A stretch of DNA of 60,000 bases from Takakia lepidozioides. Its lineage: Eukaryota; Streptophyta; Takakiopsida; Takakiales; Takakiaceae. Positions 42,091 to 55,446 of this stretch are shown in pieces. Position numbers and translations under genes: made by a program. Position 1 is the stretch's first letter, and the number at the start of each line of letters is the position of its first letter. The notes below the pieces were generated by a model. The model ran no database searches. It had not been told where the DNA came from and saw nothing but the letters and a program-made list of their open reading frames with translations. Location of the stretch: positions 5,520,001 to 5,580,000 of the forward strand of contig CM060731.1 of assembly GCA_030704615.1 (NCBI GenBank), written 5' to 3'.

Positions 42091-42546
42091 ATCGATTGAG
42101 CCTGAAGTACAGCCTTCAAGCTCTGGGAGAATATTCACGACTTGTTCCAGACATGGAACAAGTGCAGGACACGCTGAAAGATATTGTGTCGAGAGAGCTA
42201 TCGATATCGGGATTTTGTCATTACCTTGTTGAATGTGCTTTGTCTTGGTTGTGGAGCAATGAGCACAAGTTTCCAACAATTGGTATGTTAGCTAGACAAA
42301 TTCTTGGCATTCCAGGAGTCAAATCGAGACGGAAAGAATATTTTTCATTGCAGGTTTGTGATTGCCCTTCGTAGATGTCGACTACAAACATATCACTTGG
42401 ACCAAATGATCTTTATTGGCAAGAATTGGCCAAGCGACCCTCGTTCTGGATGTGAGAAGCCAAGTGACGTTGCAAGTATGTGCGAGGCTGAAGTAGATTT
42501 GACCGAGGAGCTTGACGCTGAATTCAGGAATGAAGTTGAACGTTAA
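42091..42546 (+). pseudogene. hAT-family transposase C-terminal (dimerisation) domain relic
   Basis: Three frames together give the hAT C-terminal signature: LSWLWSNEHKFPTIGMLARQ and ILGIPG in the first, SQIETERIFFIAG in the second, VIALRRCRLQTYHLDQMIFI and GKNW in the third, ending at TAA 42,544-42,546. In intact hAT proteins this is the WW...FP.L..LA...L.IP.S...ER.FS.AG...R.RL region used for dimerisation. Two frameshifts make it a pseudogene. The N-terminal BED finger and catalytic core would lie in or beyond the gap. Confidence 0.75.
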
Positions 42547-45500
42547 GAGTACCTTGATGTCTTGACAACTTCTTTTAATTGACATTGCTCATTGGTAATT
42601 TTTTTAATCATTCTTATAAATATGAATAGGAAGTTAATTATTTCTATGACAAGCATGAACAGAGCAGGAATTTGAAATCAGCACCGGTCAAGTTTGAGCT
42701 CATATATAATGTGTATGTTTTTTGCAGGACCTTTGTCACAAGTCAAAAGCATGTGTTTTGCTGCTCAAGATGCATCTTTTACTACTTGATGTCAATATCG
42801 ACTTAATTTGTGGTGGTTTTCAGCAGTTGATAGGAAGAACATGAAGGTGGCTGCTCTAAGTATATGCTTACATATTGTCGCATTCCAAAAAATCCGCGCT
42901 CTCGCTGTTGGGCGGTGCTCCACCCCTCTTGCCATATCTATGAGTGTCCTAGTTATGATTTTAGTTATGGCTATCCTGTTAGGTTCCGCCAATATTTTAG
43001 CTTTCCGGACTCTTCTTCCTCCGAGCTTAGCGGTGCCGCTATTCTTCCCAGGGCTAACTCACCGGCGGCGAGTCCTCACACCAATTGTGTCACCCGGCTG
43101 CTTTCTCCCACTGTGGTGCTTCTTATCTTCCTCCAGTGTACCCCGGCTCATCGCACAACAATCTACTGTGACAAGGCGCTTCTTTCAAACTCTACCTGGC
43201 AATTTTTGAGTGTTTCGCACCCCTTCCTGGCTACATCGACCTTGACCGCTTGCACATCTACATGTTATTGGAAGGCTCCTCCATGCCCCCTTCTTTATTC
43301 ACAAGCTCACAACAGCACGATACATCGCGACGAAGCATGTCTACAGCACCATTCAAGGAGTTTTCGGCTCAACTCATGTTCTTTTTTTCTATTCTAGACT
43401 ACGGCCTTATACACACCATCGGGCTACAAGGCGCAGCCGCTCAAGGTGCTGGCACTCATACGGCTGCTTTCTTCTACTTGGACAACAACAAGCCCACATA
43501 TCTGCCAGTCCCCACCCGCCACGCCAATCCGGCCGAGACTGCAACATCCTGAATGTTCATGGGGCATGGAAGCACATCTGCTGCACAAAGGGCGAGGTGT
43601 GGCTCCTTCAAAACCAGTCATGGCAGTCCCACAACACTCATGCTGCTCACGACCATGGCACCTCCCTGATACCCCTGGTAACACCCCCCTCTCCACCCCC
43701 ACTACTGTCTCAATTCATAAGGAGGAATCTGCTGATCAAAAATGCGATGTAGAGATTCTTGCCAGTCATGTTTACATTGAGACTAGTTCCTCAAATTCTC
43801 CAAAGAGGACCTTCGGGGTCATGGACTCCCATCCTGCCCCTCAACGGACCATTCTTTTGAGATACGTCGACATGTTGCCCAGCGTACGGGACATCGAGCC
43901 CTGGCCAAAGAATGTGCAGTCTAACCATAGTGCTGCTGAGAGCTACGTTATCCCTCAGGATACTATCCCCAACATATCCCCCTGGCTATCCCCTTCTCTC
44001 GAGCAACACAGGGAGCCGCGCCACCCTCATATTCATGACCTTCATAGCTACGGCATCGCAACAGAAGCTCCGCAGGCCTGTTACCCCAACATCTATCACG
44101 GGCGCCGCCACCTCTCCTGGACAGCCAGCATCCCAACGAGCTTACGTCAAGAAGCATATGATAGCCCAATGGGCGGAATACTGTCAAATTCCCAGCACTC
44201 TCTGGATCCATAGATTGCTTCAACAAATTGGGCACCTCCTCCCAGGTGCCCTCTGGCCCATTGTCACGCATAAATGCGTCAACAAAGGCAACCCGTTGCA
44301 ACATGCACCACTCGGGCTCTCTGTTGTCTACTCTTTTCTACAAGCCATCGAAGCCCTGACTAGAACTCCCATTGCTGTGATACGACACCAGACAAAATGG
44401 GAACCCGCCTATGCAAATCATCTATCACTCCGGGGCTATGCAGTCTCACCTGATTTGGAGCAGGCCTATCCCGGTACCAACACTTCTAACTCCCCTTCAA
44501 CGAGATCTATTTGTTGGCTGACAACACCCGCAGTGGGGAGTAGTAGCAACATCAGCATGAGGTGCGGTCTCAGGGGCAGAGCTGCTTTGCTCGGTGGCAA
44601 AGTTCTTAGTCAGCTCTCCAAAGCTCGTTGGTATGATGTTATCCCCTCTTCAGGTGCACCAAGCCATGAACAGGTCATTGACAATATGTATTTTTCCGAG
44701 GGTGGAAGGCTTGGCACTTCTAGATGAGTATGTATGCTGGCGTGCAGGGAATGCAGCTAAGAGCATCGGGGAGGGGGATTGATTGGGTCCACATCCTATC
44801 CCAACATCCTCACATTACAACCTCCTTCTTCACCTCTAGCTGTCATCATATGGTCTATACTTCCCATGGAATCCCCACTACCTCTCCAATTCTACAGTCT
44901 GTTGGCAGATAACCACACCACCGCCACACAGTTCTCTCAAATTCGGGCTGTTGCAGCCCGCTGCCGTATACCATTCTCCTCCCCTCACAACGTAGCTGCT
45001 CCAGCCTTTTCTTTCCTGGCATGACACACCATCACAACTGCCTTAGTCCGTCGAACTCTACCAAACTACCCTCACATTATGCAACGTTGCTCTCTTCCTC
45101 CTCCACATGTTAAAATCAACTACTTCACAATCCTCCTCTCCACTTTTACTCGACAGTCCCATTCAATTATCTGACTGGGCACTAATCACAATCCCAAACA
45201 GTAGCCAACTCCCCATTCATCACCACTCTCTCACACATGCTAACCCCACAGGCTTAAACATCACCCTCATCAAACTAGAGCCGTTATTCAGCACCCTTGT
45301 TAATGCAGCTCTCCGCCACATTACATCTAAACCCAAAACCAGCATGCGTAGCCCCCACCACTCCATCAGGTGTCATTACTTCCTCAAACCAGATTTACTA
45401 GCGCTATCCATTAACCAGCCAATCCACCTCCTCGTACAACTATCGTTGCCCCTGCCAAGCTCTGCTAACGGTGCCCGTCTCCCACCCTGCACATGGCGCA

Positions 45501-45685
45501 AGCCTCATAATCATCTTCCACCAGGCCAATCCATTACAACCGCCGCCAGGCAGTAATCTGCTAGCAGCCATACTTACTCTCCTCCACCGCTCAAGCTGGC
45601 CCTACAACAAAAGCCACCCTCCCAACACCACTAACTATCCACAAATGCTAATCGCCTGTCTACATGACACCCACATCAACACTCA
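42547..45685 (+). other. C-rich stretch with broken open frames, no recognised gene
   Basis: From about 42,950 the plus strand becomes C/CT-rich like the duplicated block to its right, and long but overlapping frames appear (43,446-44,213; 43,912-44,727; 44,594-44,782; 45,107-45,556). None shows a domain I know. The similar composition suggests that this is the left part of the same mobile or duplicated segment, but the window lacks the comparable region of copy 1. Confidence 0.35.
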
Positions 45686-45688
45686 TCC

Positions 45689-45758
45689 TATAAAATGCAA
45701 TACGGACAGTCCCAAACACCTCTCTTCTGCTTGCACCGCTGCCATCACCCACTATATA
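45689..45758 (+). promoter_or_regulatory. TATA-like boxes upstream of the unknown gene
   Basis: TATAAAA at 45,689-45,695 and TATATA at 45,753-45,758 lie 106 and 43 bases before the ATG at 45,801. Either could be the core promoter; TATATA leaves a very short leader. Confidence 0.3.
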
Positions 45759-45800
45759 GCTATTCTTTCCCCTCCCCCCCCTCTGTGGGCGTGGTGACGC

Positions 45801-47707
45801 ATGTCTTTGTCAAGTTCTAAGTCTAGTAGCATACAAAAAAGAGCAAGTTGCATCCGCAAACAGAGTCGATCCATAGAGAAGTCGTCGCTTAGCAAGAGGC
45901 CTGCTACCATCTCCCTCTTAGTTCAAAAACTTTCTGTCAACATGGATCACCACCAGGTTCGTGCGATCTCGACGGCTCTCGCTGAGGAAGACGCCGACAT
46001 CAATGACATGCATCTATCTGACGAGGAGTTCTTTGCGAATGACCAAGCGTACCAAATTCGCTCTACACAGCATAAGGAATCCACCCCCAACGGTCATGCA
46101 CCATCTCACCAAGGCTCGAAGCTACCTGGGCCTACAGGGCCCACCAATCCCCAGCGGACTCTCAAGCCAGCACAGCTCACATCACCAGCGGGGCTGGAGG
46201 CAGCTAGCCCGGGCCTCAAACGCCCCTCTAGTGCATCCAACAAACGCCCCTCTAGTGCATTCAATAGTACGGCAAGGAGCTCGCACTCCGATTCCAAAAA
46301 GTCAAGGGGCCACGACTTGCACGATTCATCCCCTCAACTGGCAATCTCTAGTGCCCCAACTTCTCCACGGCTTTGGATGGGATACCTTGCACTCGAGAAG
46401 CACGCACTTGACAGTGGGCTGCCCTACGTTGAGGAGATGCGTCCAACGACAAAACTCCGTAAGCTTGGTCTTCAAGACTCAGAAATTCACGACTTAAGGT
46501 ACTGCTACAAAGCATTCCCCCATGTTCCCCAGCTCTATTTTCCTACTACTAGATTGGACAGGAAGGAGGGACAACTCTACCCACTCACTCAGTTACCAAA
46601 GGGCACCCCGGTTGACCCAGATTCTGGATTATCCGCCACACCTCACCACATCATGATTCGATTTGATAGCGACACCGATATGCCCAAGGAGCAGGCTTTG
46701 TACCGTGCAAAAAAGAGGTTCGATGACATGAACATCCCTTGGGTAAGGTCCTCTATGCACCAATCACTGCCTTCACCAAGCACGGTAGCAAACGGTGGTT
46801 AGGCCTACTAAAAGTGGAATTACTGAACCCTGCCATGATGGTATTGCTGGCAACCGAGCCTTTGTTATGGAAATGGCTTTTGGGATACCTATGCAAGGGA
46901 AAGTAGAGAAGGCATTTGAGCTTAACGCCTCCACCGAATACCTTTCGTTGTATCTGTCTAGTGAAGTCTTACAGGGCACCGTCGACCATAAACTCGCAAT
47001 GCACTTCATCATGGAAACATTCCTGCATGGCGACGAGTTTGAGATTATGTACGTCCAAAAATCAAGGCCTGATACTAAGTTTTGTTTTATCTACCTGGCT
47101 TCCGCGGACTCTAAGAAAAGGATGTTGTCACAAGGAGTCAGAATCGAACACACTCTCTTAAAACCGCAGCTCCGCTCCCGCCGTACCAATGTGACTGGCC
47201 TCACCGCAACACCGCAGGAAGTCGTAGCGGAACGTGATATACTCACATTGGTAGTCAAGAACCTTAACCAGCTGCACACTCAAGCTGCGACAGAAGATGC
47301 TCTCAGAGGTTTCTTCGGCAAAGACAACCTTGCACAAATCTACTTCAGCGGAGTAGCCCCGACAGAGAAGTTCAAGCACTTAGGCATGGCACTCCTCACT
47401 TGTAAGAACCCCAGCATCTATGCTCCGTGGTGCCACAAACCGCATATCCTCATCATCGACAAATACGTCAACTTCGAACCACACACTCACAACCTGAACG
47501 GTTCTACCCCCCCCAGCTAACGACATTCTGAAGCGTCTCTATGTGGCCAACATAAATCAAGCTTTGGCTGACACAATTAACTCTCTCAACATCCAGACCG
47601 ACTCTGGATCGGCTGCAGGGCTTGCCTCTATGATGAGTGAAATCGACAGGAAACTGGCGTACCATGCCATTTCAATCAAGACGGATATACGGGGTGATGT
47701 AGTGTGA
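45801..47707 (+). pseudogene. Unknown gene with two RRM-like regions, copy 2 (5' end present, frameshifted)
   Basis: Begins at ATG 45,801 with MSLSSSKSSSIQKRASCIRK, a strongly basic Ser-rich start; a second Met (MDHHQVRAISTALAEEDADI) follows at 45,942. The frame runs to ~46,740, where CCC replaces the CCCC of copy 1 and diverts it to a stop at 46,800. The RRM-like part is open from 46,795 to 47,520, and the last ~65 codons follow a C8 run to TGA at 47,705. Total length would be ~635 residues. The two RRM-like regions suggest RNA or DNA binding; an ORF1-type transposon protein is possible but unproven. Breaks at C-runs in both copies hint that a continuous gene may exist in the real genome. 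Confidence 0.55.
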
Positions 47708-47709
47708 AA

Positions 47710-47751
47710 AGAAGGGGGCATATATCCCCTTCTGTCTAATTCTAATCTAGT
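47710..47751 (+). other. Hairpin followed by CTAGT, copy 2
   Basis: Identical to 1,746-1,787: 8-bp stem, 8-base loop, CTAGT 13 bases later. Confidence 0.3.
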
Positions 47752-49285
47752 TCTTAGTGCAAGGTCTTGTTGTTATCCTGGTTCTCTCACACAGGTTGGC
47801 TATATCCAGGCTGTTTATGATCAAGGTTCATAAAGCCCTCATCCACGCCGCAGCGGAAGAGAGGACATGGATGGGACAAGTGAAGGTGTTTCCTGCATAG
47901 TGCAACAGGCCTGACTAGGGTTCTGTCTTGCACCAGCTTAGTCCTCATGCTGATATGGTCACTCAAACAGCTTACCAGAGGGTTAATGACATCCTATGAG
48001 TTCACCATTTGCATGTAGCATCTACATTGAACCCCCTTTGTTGTCATGCAATCACCAAAAATGCAAGGCAACATGGATCTACCATACAGAGCAGGTCTGA
48101 TATTTCTATGCAACTCATGGTGTTTCCTTTATCTCTCAACTGGCCCTCCCTTCATCATTCTTTTGCTAAACGGATCTCTCTTCTTCCCAGTGTTTTCTCT
48201 CCCTTTCTGATGCAAGTGCCTATATTAGACCGGACAGCCCCTCTTCATGCAATGCAGATATACCAAGGCACACATCCAGTGGAGACCTTTCGCAAAAATC
48301 CTCCTTGGAATCATAAGTACACACCACATTCTCTCTTAGCTTTTCTCTCCTCCCAAACAGAATCTCTCCTCATTCTCATACCCTAATGCTGACAGTTACA
48401 AACCCTCTCCCTCATTTCTATCTTGTAGCAAGTGCACCGATTCCCTTGGTGAATCTCTCTATACTGTTCATTTTGCAGATTTGTTTAACTCTAAACACTG
48501 ATGCACAGTTTGCTCCAGATTCAGTGTACTGAATCATAAAATCAAAAGCAGGACAAACACTATATATGCATTGATTGTAGATGGGTTGCATCTGCCTTCT
48601 ATCACCATTCCCCAAAGACATGCATCATCTCTCATCCTCTCTACACCATTCTGGTTTGAAGCCCAAGCCACCACTCCATTCCATTTTTCAAAACGTTCTC
48701 ATACTCTCTCCACTAACTCCAGAGCCTTCAATCATTTCAGCGACATCTATCTCAGTAAAAAAAAAACCCCCCATGTCTCTATTAACTTAGCTGTCTTATA
48801 CTCCAGCTGAAGCGGTGGGATTACCTGTCCGAAATGGCACCTCACCATTTCTGTCAGCAACTACCCTAACTCATCTTGTCGTTTGAATGCCACGTTGTAA
48901 AAACAAAGATCTATGCATGTCAGATCCTGTCATCGCTCTGCCACCCCACCTTTCAGATATTCGTCGATTCAAGCGTTCAGAGAGTCATAACGGCTCTGTT
49001 TCAGCCCATGGTAGTAACCCTGTCGCTTGCCAACTAACTACCCTATGGTTCTATATGTACAATTCTCTCCTAAGCATTGATATGGTCCTATAGCAAGAAG
49101 ACAGAAAGCAGCTAGTTTTAATTACAGATAACCTGATTCGCCATCTGTTTTCCCTATGTCTCATTGAATGCAGGTTCATTTCTTGGAGACCCGCTCCCTA
49201 TCTGATTTTTCATGTTATCAGTTCTGGCCACAAATCATGTAGTTTCTCATCCACTTTCTGATACTGTGCCTGCATTGTTTTGTAG
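47752..49285. other. No supported gene; pyrimidine-rich spacer, copy 2
   Basis: Same as 1,788-3,321. Confidence 0.4.
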
Positions 49286-49886
49286 GTATATCAAGAACGT
49301 TCTGATTCCTGGGAACAACCTAAGCAAGTACCCAGGCTTCATCGACTTGTGGGCTGACTCCTCCAACAGCCACACCATGTACACTGCAGCAATCCTCAGG
49401 GATTACGGTACATATCACCTCAAAGACTGCTGCTGGTATCTCGACATACCAAAATCAGATTGCCCATGGTATGAGTTGCAGACATGGAACCAGAACGACA
49501 ATGCCGAGTCCTTGGCTCCTCTAACAGACAGGGAACTGCATGACAGAAACCTACGAAACCTCGCTGAGAAGGAACCTGCAGCCACACACACTCCGGCGAG
49601 AGGGAAGGGGAAGGGAAATGGCACAAAGGACAAAGGGAAGGAGAAGAGCGCCCAAGGGGATGCTGCAGTAGGTGTTGGTTCCCAAACCCCAATTGCAACC
49701 AAGGATCGCAAACGCAAGGGGAAGTTTGAGCCATACGACGCAGTGGAACACCCATCCCGAATCAACCGAGAATGCAGATGCGAGCTTGTAAACGACTCAT
49801 TCCTTGCCATGATGGAGACTAGGAAAGGTGGTTACACTGGAGATCCCTCTCCAACGTGGGTTAAGATGAGTGCTTTTCTTGAGTCG
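49286..49886 (+). CDS. Lysine/glycine-rich exon of an unknown gene, copy 2
   Basis: Same acceptor, donor and frame as 3,322-3,922. No difference was seen in the translation. Confidence 0.4.
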
Positions 49887-50467
49887 GTAAGCAAATCTCT
49901 CATCTTCACTGATGTAAAATTCCCACCTTTACTGTTGCATATTTCCCATCTTCGATGTGATTTTCAAATTTGGTAGCACTTCACCTGCCCTGGCAGCTGT
50001 TGAGCTGCTCCATCTCCTCATTACTGTGCTCATCAAGACAATGGCGGCAGCGGTGGTGCACCGCTCTCATCACATGCTGAGTCTTCAGATTTGATCATTA
50101 CTTACGAAGAAGGCGGCACCGCTTCCTCTTGCACAGAATGCCAAGCAAGAGCCCTTAACGTTGCTCTTTAAAGCAAGCTGATTCCCCTTGCATAGGTGGA
50201 ACTTTCTCAGACATACTGTGCTGCCAACACCACTGCAGCAGCTGCGAAAAGATGCACGCACTCTTCCCCTTCGTTTTTCACATCCCGAGTTTCTAGGGTT
50301 AAACATCATCGATGAAAATCATTCATCCTAGGGATGAAAAAAGGCGCATGTCATAACTTAGCCATATTTTGTCCTGGCAGAGCAATAGCATAGTGTTCCC
50401 ATGGAATTACCTGTAGACATGGATAACTCCTTCCCCTCATTAGCTCTAAGGCACTCCCTTCGTAGCA

Positions 50468-50704
50468 GTGCCGAATCTTGATGCCAAACAAAAATTTGAA
50501 TATTACCCCTTGCATTCACACTACAGTGATCTAGCAGCCATGGAAAAGCGGGTTGCTTCTACCTTGGCCGCCCAACAGGCGGAACACCATGCGTACTCGG
50601 TTTCACTGCAAGAATCAATTACCAAGAATCTAGGGGCCAACCTGGCCCACTTCTACACTCATGCCAACTTGGTCCTTGAGAAGCTCCCGCTTCCCCGAGC
50701 ATGA
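50468..50704 (+). CDS. Small unknown ORF or terminal exon, copy 2
   Basis: Same 78-codon frame as 4,504-4,740. Confidence 0.3.
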   Translation: MPNLDAKQKFEYYPLHSHYSDLAAMEKRVASTLAAQQAEHHAYSVSLQESITKNLGANLAHFYTHANLVLEKLPLPRA

Positions 50705-51315
50705 CCAATCACCCTGCCGGACAAGTTGACTCTAACAACATACCAACTCCACAAACAGGGAGATACAGGCCTGCAGCCCTCATCGAGCTCCAACACAACG
50801 GGCCTCCTAAATTTGACACCACAAGATTTCTTGCAGCCATGCCTACATCTGAACACACCAAACAGTAGCTGCCTGCCATCCTTCACACTGCCAATGACCA
50901 GGCCCTGGCCACCATCACCGTGATCGACAATACGACCGATGCGTAAAACACCACTGTGGCCCCCGGGCTACACAAGTGACCGTTGGGAGCTCTCTAGATT
51001 CTTCCCTCACACCCAACTGTCCTCCCCTCTGGCTATCTACCTACTTCTCTTTTCTCTTTGCAAGCTGCGGCTTGACTGCAACCACCCCTGTGTTATTGCA
51101 ATATCACGATGCATCCTACGCTTCCAAGCGCCTCTCTCAGTGTTTGCATTTCTCTCACCAACAGCTAAGCTCACACCCCATGCGCCTGCACTATTCAGGC
51201 ACTACTCATCTCTTTTACAAACCGTTAGCACCAGCCGCTGTCCCTCAAACCAACTGCTCATACGGCTCACCGCTGGGATACTGGCTATTTACACCATTCC
51301 CACACCTGTACCAAT

Positions 51316-52261
51316 ACTAATAGACTGATTAACATACACATACATGACCCTCCCAGCCCACATTTCTCCACATACCCCTCACATATAACTAGTATAGGCT
51401 TGCAAGCCTCTGAATCCCCCTCATTATCCTGGGCTTCTCACCTTACCCACCTGCTTTACATGGGTACAATAGCACCTGTATTATTACCCACTCCACATTT
51501 CATCCCCATAGCCATGCTCATCCATAGGCAGCCCCGTGGCCACACCTTGGCCATGTCTAACCTCCGCTTCATCCCCGCACTAATGCCCACACCCACCGAT
51601 ACCCATCGGCGGATGCTATCCCAACTACCCCAATCTGCAGTTATTTATCTACGGTGGCCACCACAACCACCCCAATCTACATATATTCATCCGCGCCCGC
51701 CCCCACACCCATGCACATCCAATAATCCCTCTCATACTATCAAATCACGGCCGTATATCTCTAATAAACCTGCCGCCCGCCGACTGTGCGGAGACGTTCA
51801 TCCAGTCAGCCGGACACTCACCCAGCCGGCCAGTCAGCTATCCATCCACCCTACTAACAGACTGATCAACACACACATATATACCCCCCCCTAGCCCATA
51901 TTTTTCCCCACACCCCTCATATATGACCAGTACAGGCTCGCAAGCCCTCAAATCACCATCATTATCCTGGGCACACCTCACCCCCCTGCTCTACATGGCA
52001 ACAATAACCCCTTTATTATTCCCCACTCCACATGTCATCCCCATAGACACGCTCATACCCAGGCAGCCCCGTGACCATATCCTGGCCATATCTACCCGCC
52101 ACTTCATCCCCGCACTAATACCCATCCATGGCTACTATTCCAGCTACCCCAATCTACAATTATTCATCTGCGGTTGCCATCCCATCTACCCCAATCTACA
52201 TATCTTCACCCACAGCTGCCATCCCTTCTACCCCCACCTACTTCTAAAAAATGGTCTCTAT
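51316..52261 (+). repeat. Diverged tandem repeat, about 540-bp unit, copy 2
   Basis: Same two units as 5,352-6,297. Confidence 0.7.
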
Positions 52262-52411
52262 CACTACAGGAAAGGGGGGCCTTTGCGACGCCCGCGCCAC
52301 GCCGCAGCGTCGGGAAAACGCCCTTTTCGGGCACGTGGGAGCCGTAGAATTTGCGACGCCCGGCCGTCGCCAAAATTACGTCACAAAAATGCGACGTATG
52401 GGGGTCGCGAC
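52262..52411 (+). mobile_element. CACTA (EnSpm)-like terminus, copy 2
   Basis: Same as 6,298-6,448 but one A shorter in an A-run (CACAAAAATGCG against CACAAAAAATGCG). Confidence 0.55.
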
Positions 52412-53039
52412 ACACCAGCATGGTGAATGCCCCTCTAGTAGACCCACACAACATGCACCTCAAACTTGCAGGTACCACTGCCAGGTTTGGGTCAACCCTT
52501 CCATCAACATTTGGAAGGTGACATGGCGCGCAATTACGCACATGGTCCTTCCAAATCATGCCATCCCAACCCTCCAAGATCAAGACTCCTGAGGGCAACA
52601 CCTCTCGAACCCTCAAAATAGTACGTCCTGCAGTCACATCCAAGGTCGTATGAGCAGTCTGCTGCAGATAAACATAGTCACCAGGGTTGAATCTCCGAAC
52701 CCCAGGACGATAGCCCCCACCACGTATGGTAGCATACCTCAACGTATCACGATGTTGTGCAATGGCAAGGTTCTCGAAAGCCATGGGCATGACTTTCTTG
52801 AACAACTCTGCACGCTGCTCACATGCACGTGCCCACACGTCCGGATCGTCAAGGTTAAGAATTGTAGCAACTTCTCTGCGAATAGATGTAGGCAAATCCG
52901 GCTCTCGGCCAAAGAGAAAAAAGTATGGTGAGAAGGAGGCAAGTGATGCTTGCTTGCTGAACCTGTAGCCCATGGCTAACCAGGGTAACTGAAGGTCCCA
53001 ATCTCCTAGGTGTCCCTTCTGCAAGCCATACTTGCGCAA
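52412..53039 (-). pseudogene. Integrase C-terminal part and truncated PHD finger, copy D
   Basis: As in copy A: GDYVYLQQ strand, CAPCHLPNVDGRVDPN linker, CMLC and one more Cys, then read-out into the CACTA-like end. Because one A is missing from the A-run, the false extension here is longer (to 52,206). Confidence 0.85.
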
Positions 53040-55443
53040 ACCCTCTTTACTGTCTGAACAACTCTCTGCGCCAAGCCATCGGCCTCAGGATGATCCCGAG
53101 AAGTGGTGCGGTGGTCTATCAAGGCCTTGTAACACAAAGCCTGAAACTCCCCCAAGAACTCTCTCCCTTGGTCCGTGAGTACCTCAGCTGGAGCACCGAA
53201 TCGGCTAAGCACACAATCCAAGAATGCATACGCAGCTCCCTCACTAGCCTTATCAGGCAATGGAACCAATTCAATCAACTTGGAGAAGTGCTCCACCATC
53301 ACCAACACGTACTTGTTATGGCGCATGGTCAGTGGCAACGGCCCTGCGAAGTCAAGACTCCACCTGTAGCCCAATCCCATTATCAGAAGAGGGTGCAATT
53401 GTGGAGTAGGGGCGTTGAATGAAGCACGCACCCTGTCACACACCATGCACCTAGCCACAAATTGTTGCACCTCTGTGTGCATACCACGCCACCAATACTG
53501 CCCCTGCAGTAGACTATGAGTGCGTCGCACCCCAAAATGCCCCAACTCCTCATGGGCATGCCGCACTAACCGTGCCCGCTGTGTTGGGTGAGGCACAATC
53601 CTCACTCGACCATCCTCCCACACTCGGAGCAGGTGTGTCCCCTCCCACTTGAACCTCTTGGCTCGTTGTAGGATCCGATCCCTCTCCTTGGCAGTCACAG
53701 TGGCTGTAGTGTCTCCAGTGCGGAGGTAGTCCAACACAACTGAATCCTCATGTATATCTTTGGCGCCACCTTGCTCATTGCTGGCCTCAGGGTCCTCAGA
53801 CACTTGATCTACAATCATCCCTGTTGCAGATCCAACCTGGCCTTCCGCTGCCAAGATACACCGAAATGCAGATGCATGCCATCCGGGCACCATCTTCTCG
53901 TCCGTCTCACCATGCCACCAAGTTCCAGTGTCATCCTGCTGGCTCGTGCATGGATTGCGACTCAACCCATCTACATTGCGATTGACCAAACCCGGTCGAT
54001 GCACCACCTGAAAGTCATACTCTTGAAGGATGAGTGCCCACCGTGCAAGCTTCCCCGTAAGCTTGTCTGACTCCATCAACCACTTGAGTGGTTGGTGATC
54101 CGTGACAAGGGTGAAGAGATTGCCGTATAGATAGCACCTGAAGTGTGCCACGGCCCACACCGCAGCTAAGCATTCTCCCTCATATGAGCTATACTTAGAC
54201 TCTGCAACGTTGTTCGAGCGGCTAGCATAAGCCACTACGAACTCTCTTCCCTCATCATCCACCTGTGTGAGCACCGCTCCAAGCCCCAGCATGCTCCAAT
54301 CTGTATGCAGCTGAAAAGGACGCCCCCTGATAGGTCGTCTCAAGATGGGCGCCGAGGTCAACCTCGCCTTGAGCTCTTGAAAAACTTGTTCTTGCTCATC
54401 TTCCCACTGCCACTCCTGGTCCACCTTGGTCAGCTTGGTTAGAGCCTTTGCAATGGCACTAAATCCCTTAACAAACCGTCTATAATAGTTTGCTAACCCC
54501 ATGAAAGCTCGAACTCGGCTTACATCCGTGGGGCGTGGAACTTGTGCAATGGTCTCTACCTTAGTCTGCTATACCCCCAATCCTCCAGGATATATCATGT
54601 GACGCAGATACTCAATCTGGTTGTGGAAAAACTTGCACTTTCCCGGATGTAACTTCAATCCGTGCGCCCTCAAGCGCTCAAATACCCCTGAAGGTGTCTC
54701 TCATGCTCTTCCACCGTAGCACTAAAGATGATGATCATCTATGTAGCACCGAGCAACTCCACCCCTGCTAGAATCCTGTCCATGACTCTCTGAAACTCTG
54801 CCGGAGCGTTCTTAAGCCCAAATAGTAAGAACCGCCACTGGTATAGGCAATCCTTCCCGTGCTCATTGATCCCCTAGAATGCCGTCTTTTGCTTATCCGC
54901 CTCCTTGATCGGCAACTGGTGATATCCGGATCATAAATCCAACGTACTAAAGACCTTGGCATGCCCAATGGCATCAAAGATCTCCTCTGGTGTTGGCATG
55001 GCATACCTATCGGACTTGGTCTGACGATTTACAGGCCGGTAATCACCGCACATACGTCTCTCCGTCGAATTGCCAAAGACATCCTTCTTGGCTGACATCA
55101 CTGTGGCTGAAGCATACTCTCCCCCAGATAGCTCCACCAAACCAGCCTCCCAAAGGTCGTGAGTTCTCATCTGAATCAAGGACCTCTCCATGTCACTGTA
55201 TCTATAGGGTCTTCGAAAGATTGGCGTGTCAGTAGCCAATTCAATGCGAATCTCTTGACCCGTCAGTGCTCCTAAGTCATTCAAACTGAAGGCAAAGCAG
55301 TTCCTGTAAGCCCTCAAGAACCGCCGTATACGTCGTCTCTCTCCTCCGGTGACTATAGGTCCAACATCAGGCTCCCAATTGTCCTCCGTGACTGCAACCT
55401 TGAGTCCAGCAGGCTTAGAGGTAGAAGACGCGTCCCGTGGTTG
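53006..55443 (-). pseudogene. Reverse transcriptase, RNase H and integrase core, copy D (broken)
   Basis: Same motifs and lesions as copy A, including the 2-base loss at YIDD and Gln for the third integrase catalytic residue. Two further 1-base losses against copy A (~54,687 in a C-run, ~54,755 in an A-run) fall in RT. Confidence 0.9.
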
Positions 55444-55446
55444 CTA
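55438..55446 (-). promoter_or_regulatory. Conserved UAG CAA CCA before RT, copy D
   Basis: Minus strand GCA UAG CAA CCA CGG, in phase with the RT frame that includes 55,317. Confidence 0.6.

Noticed and set aside
52206-52411. Extension of the copy D integrase frame through the CACTA-like terminus as a novel fusion
   Set aside because: The one-base shorter A-run simply opens the frame through non-coding terminal repeats; copy A stops there.
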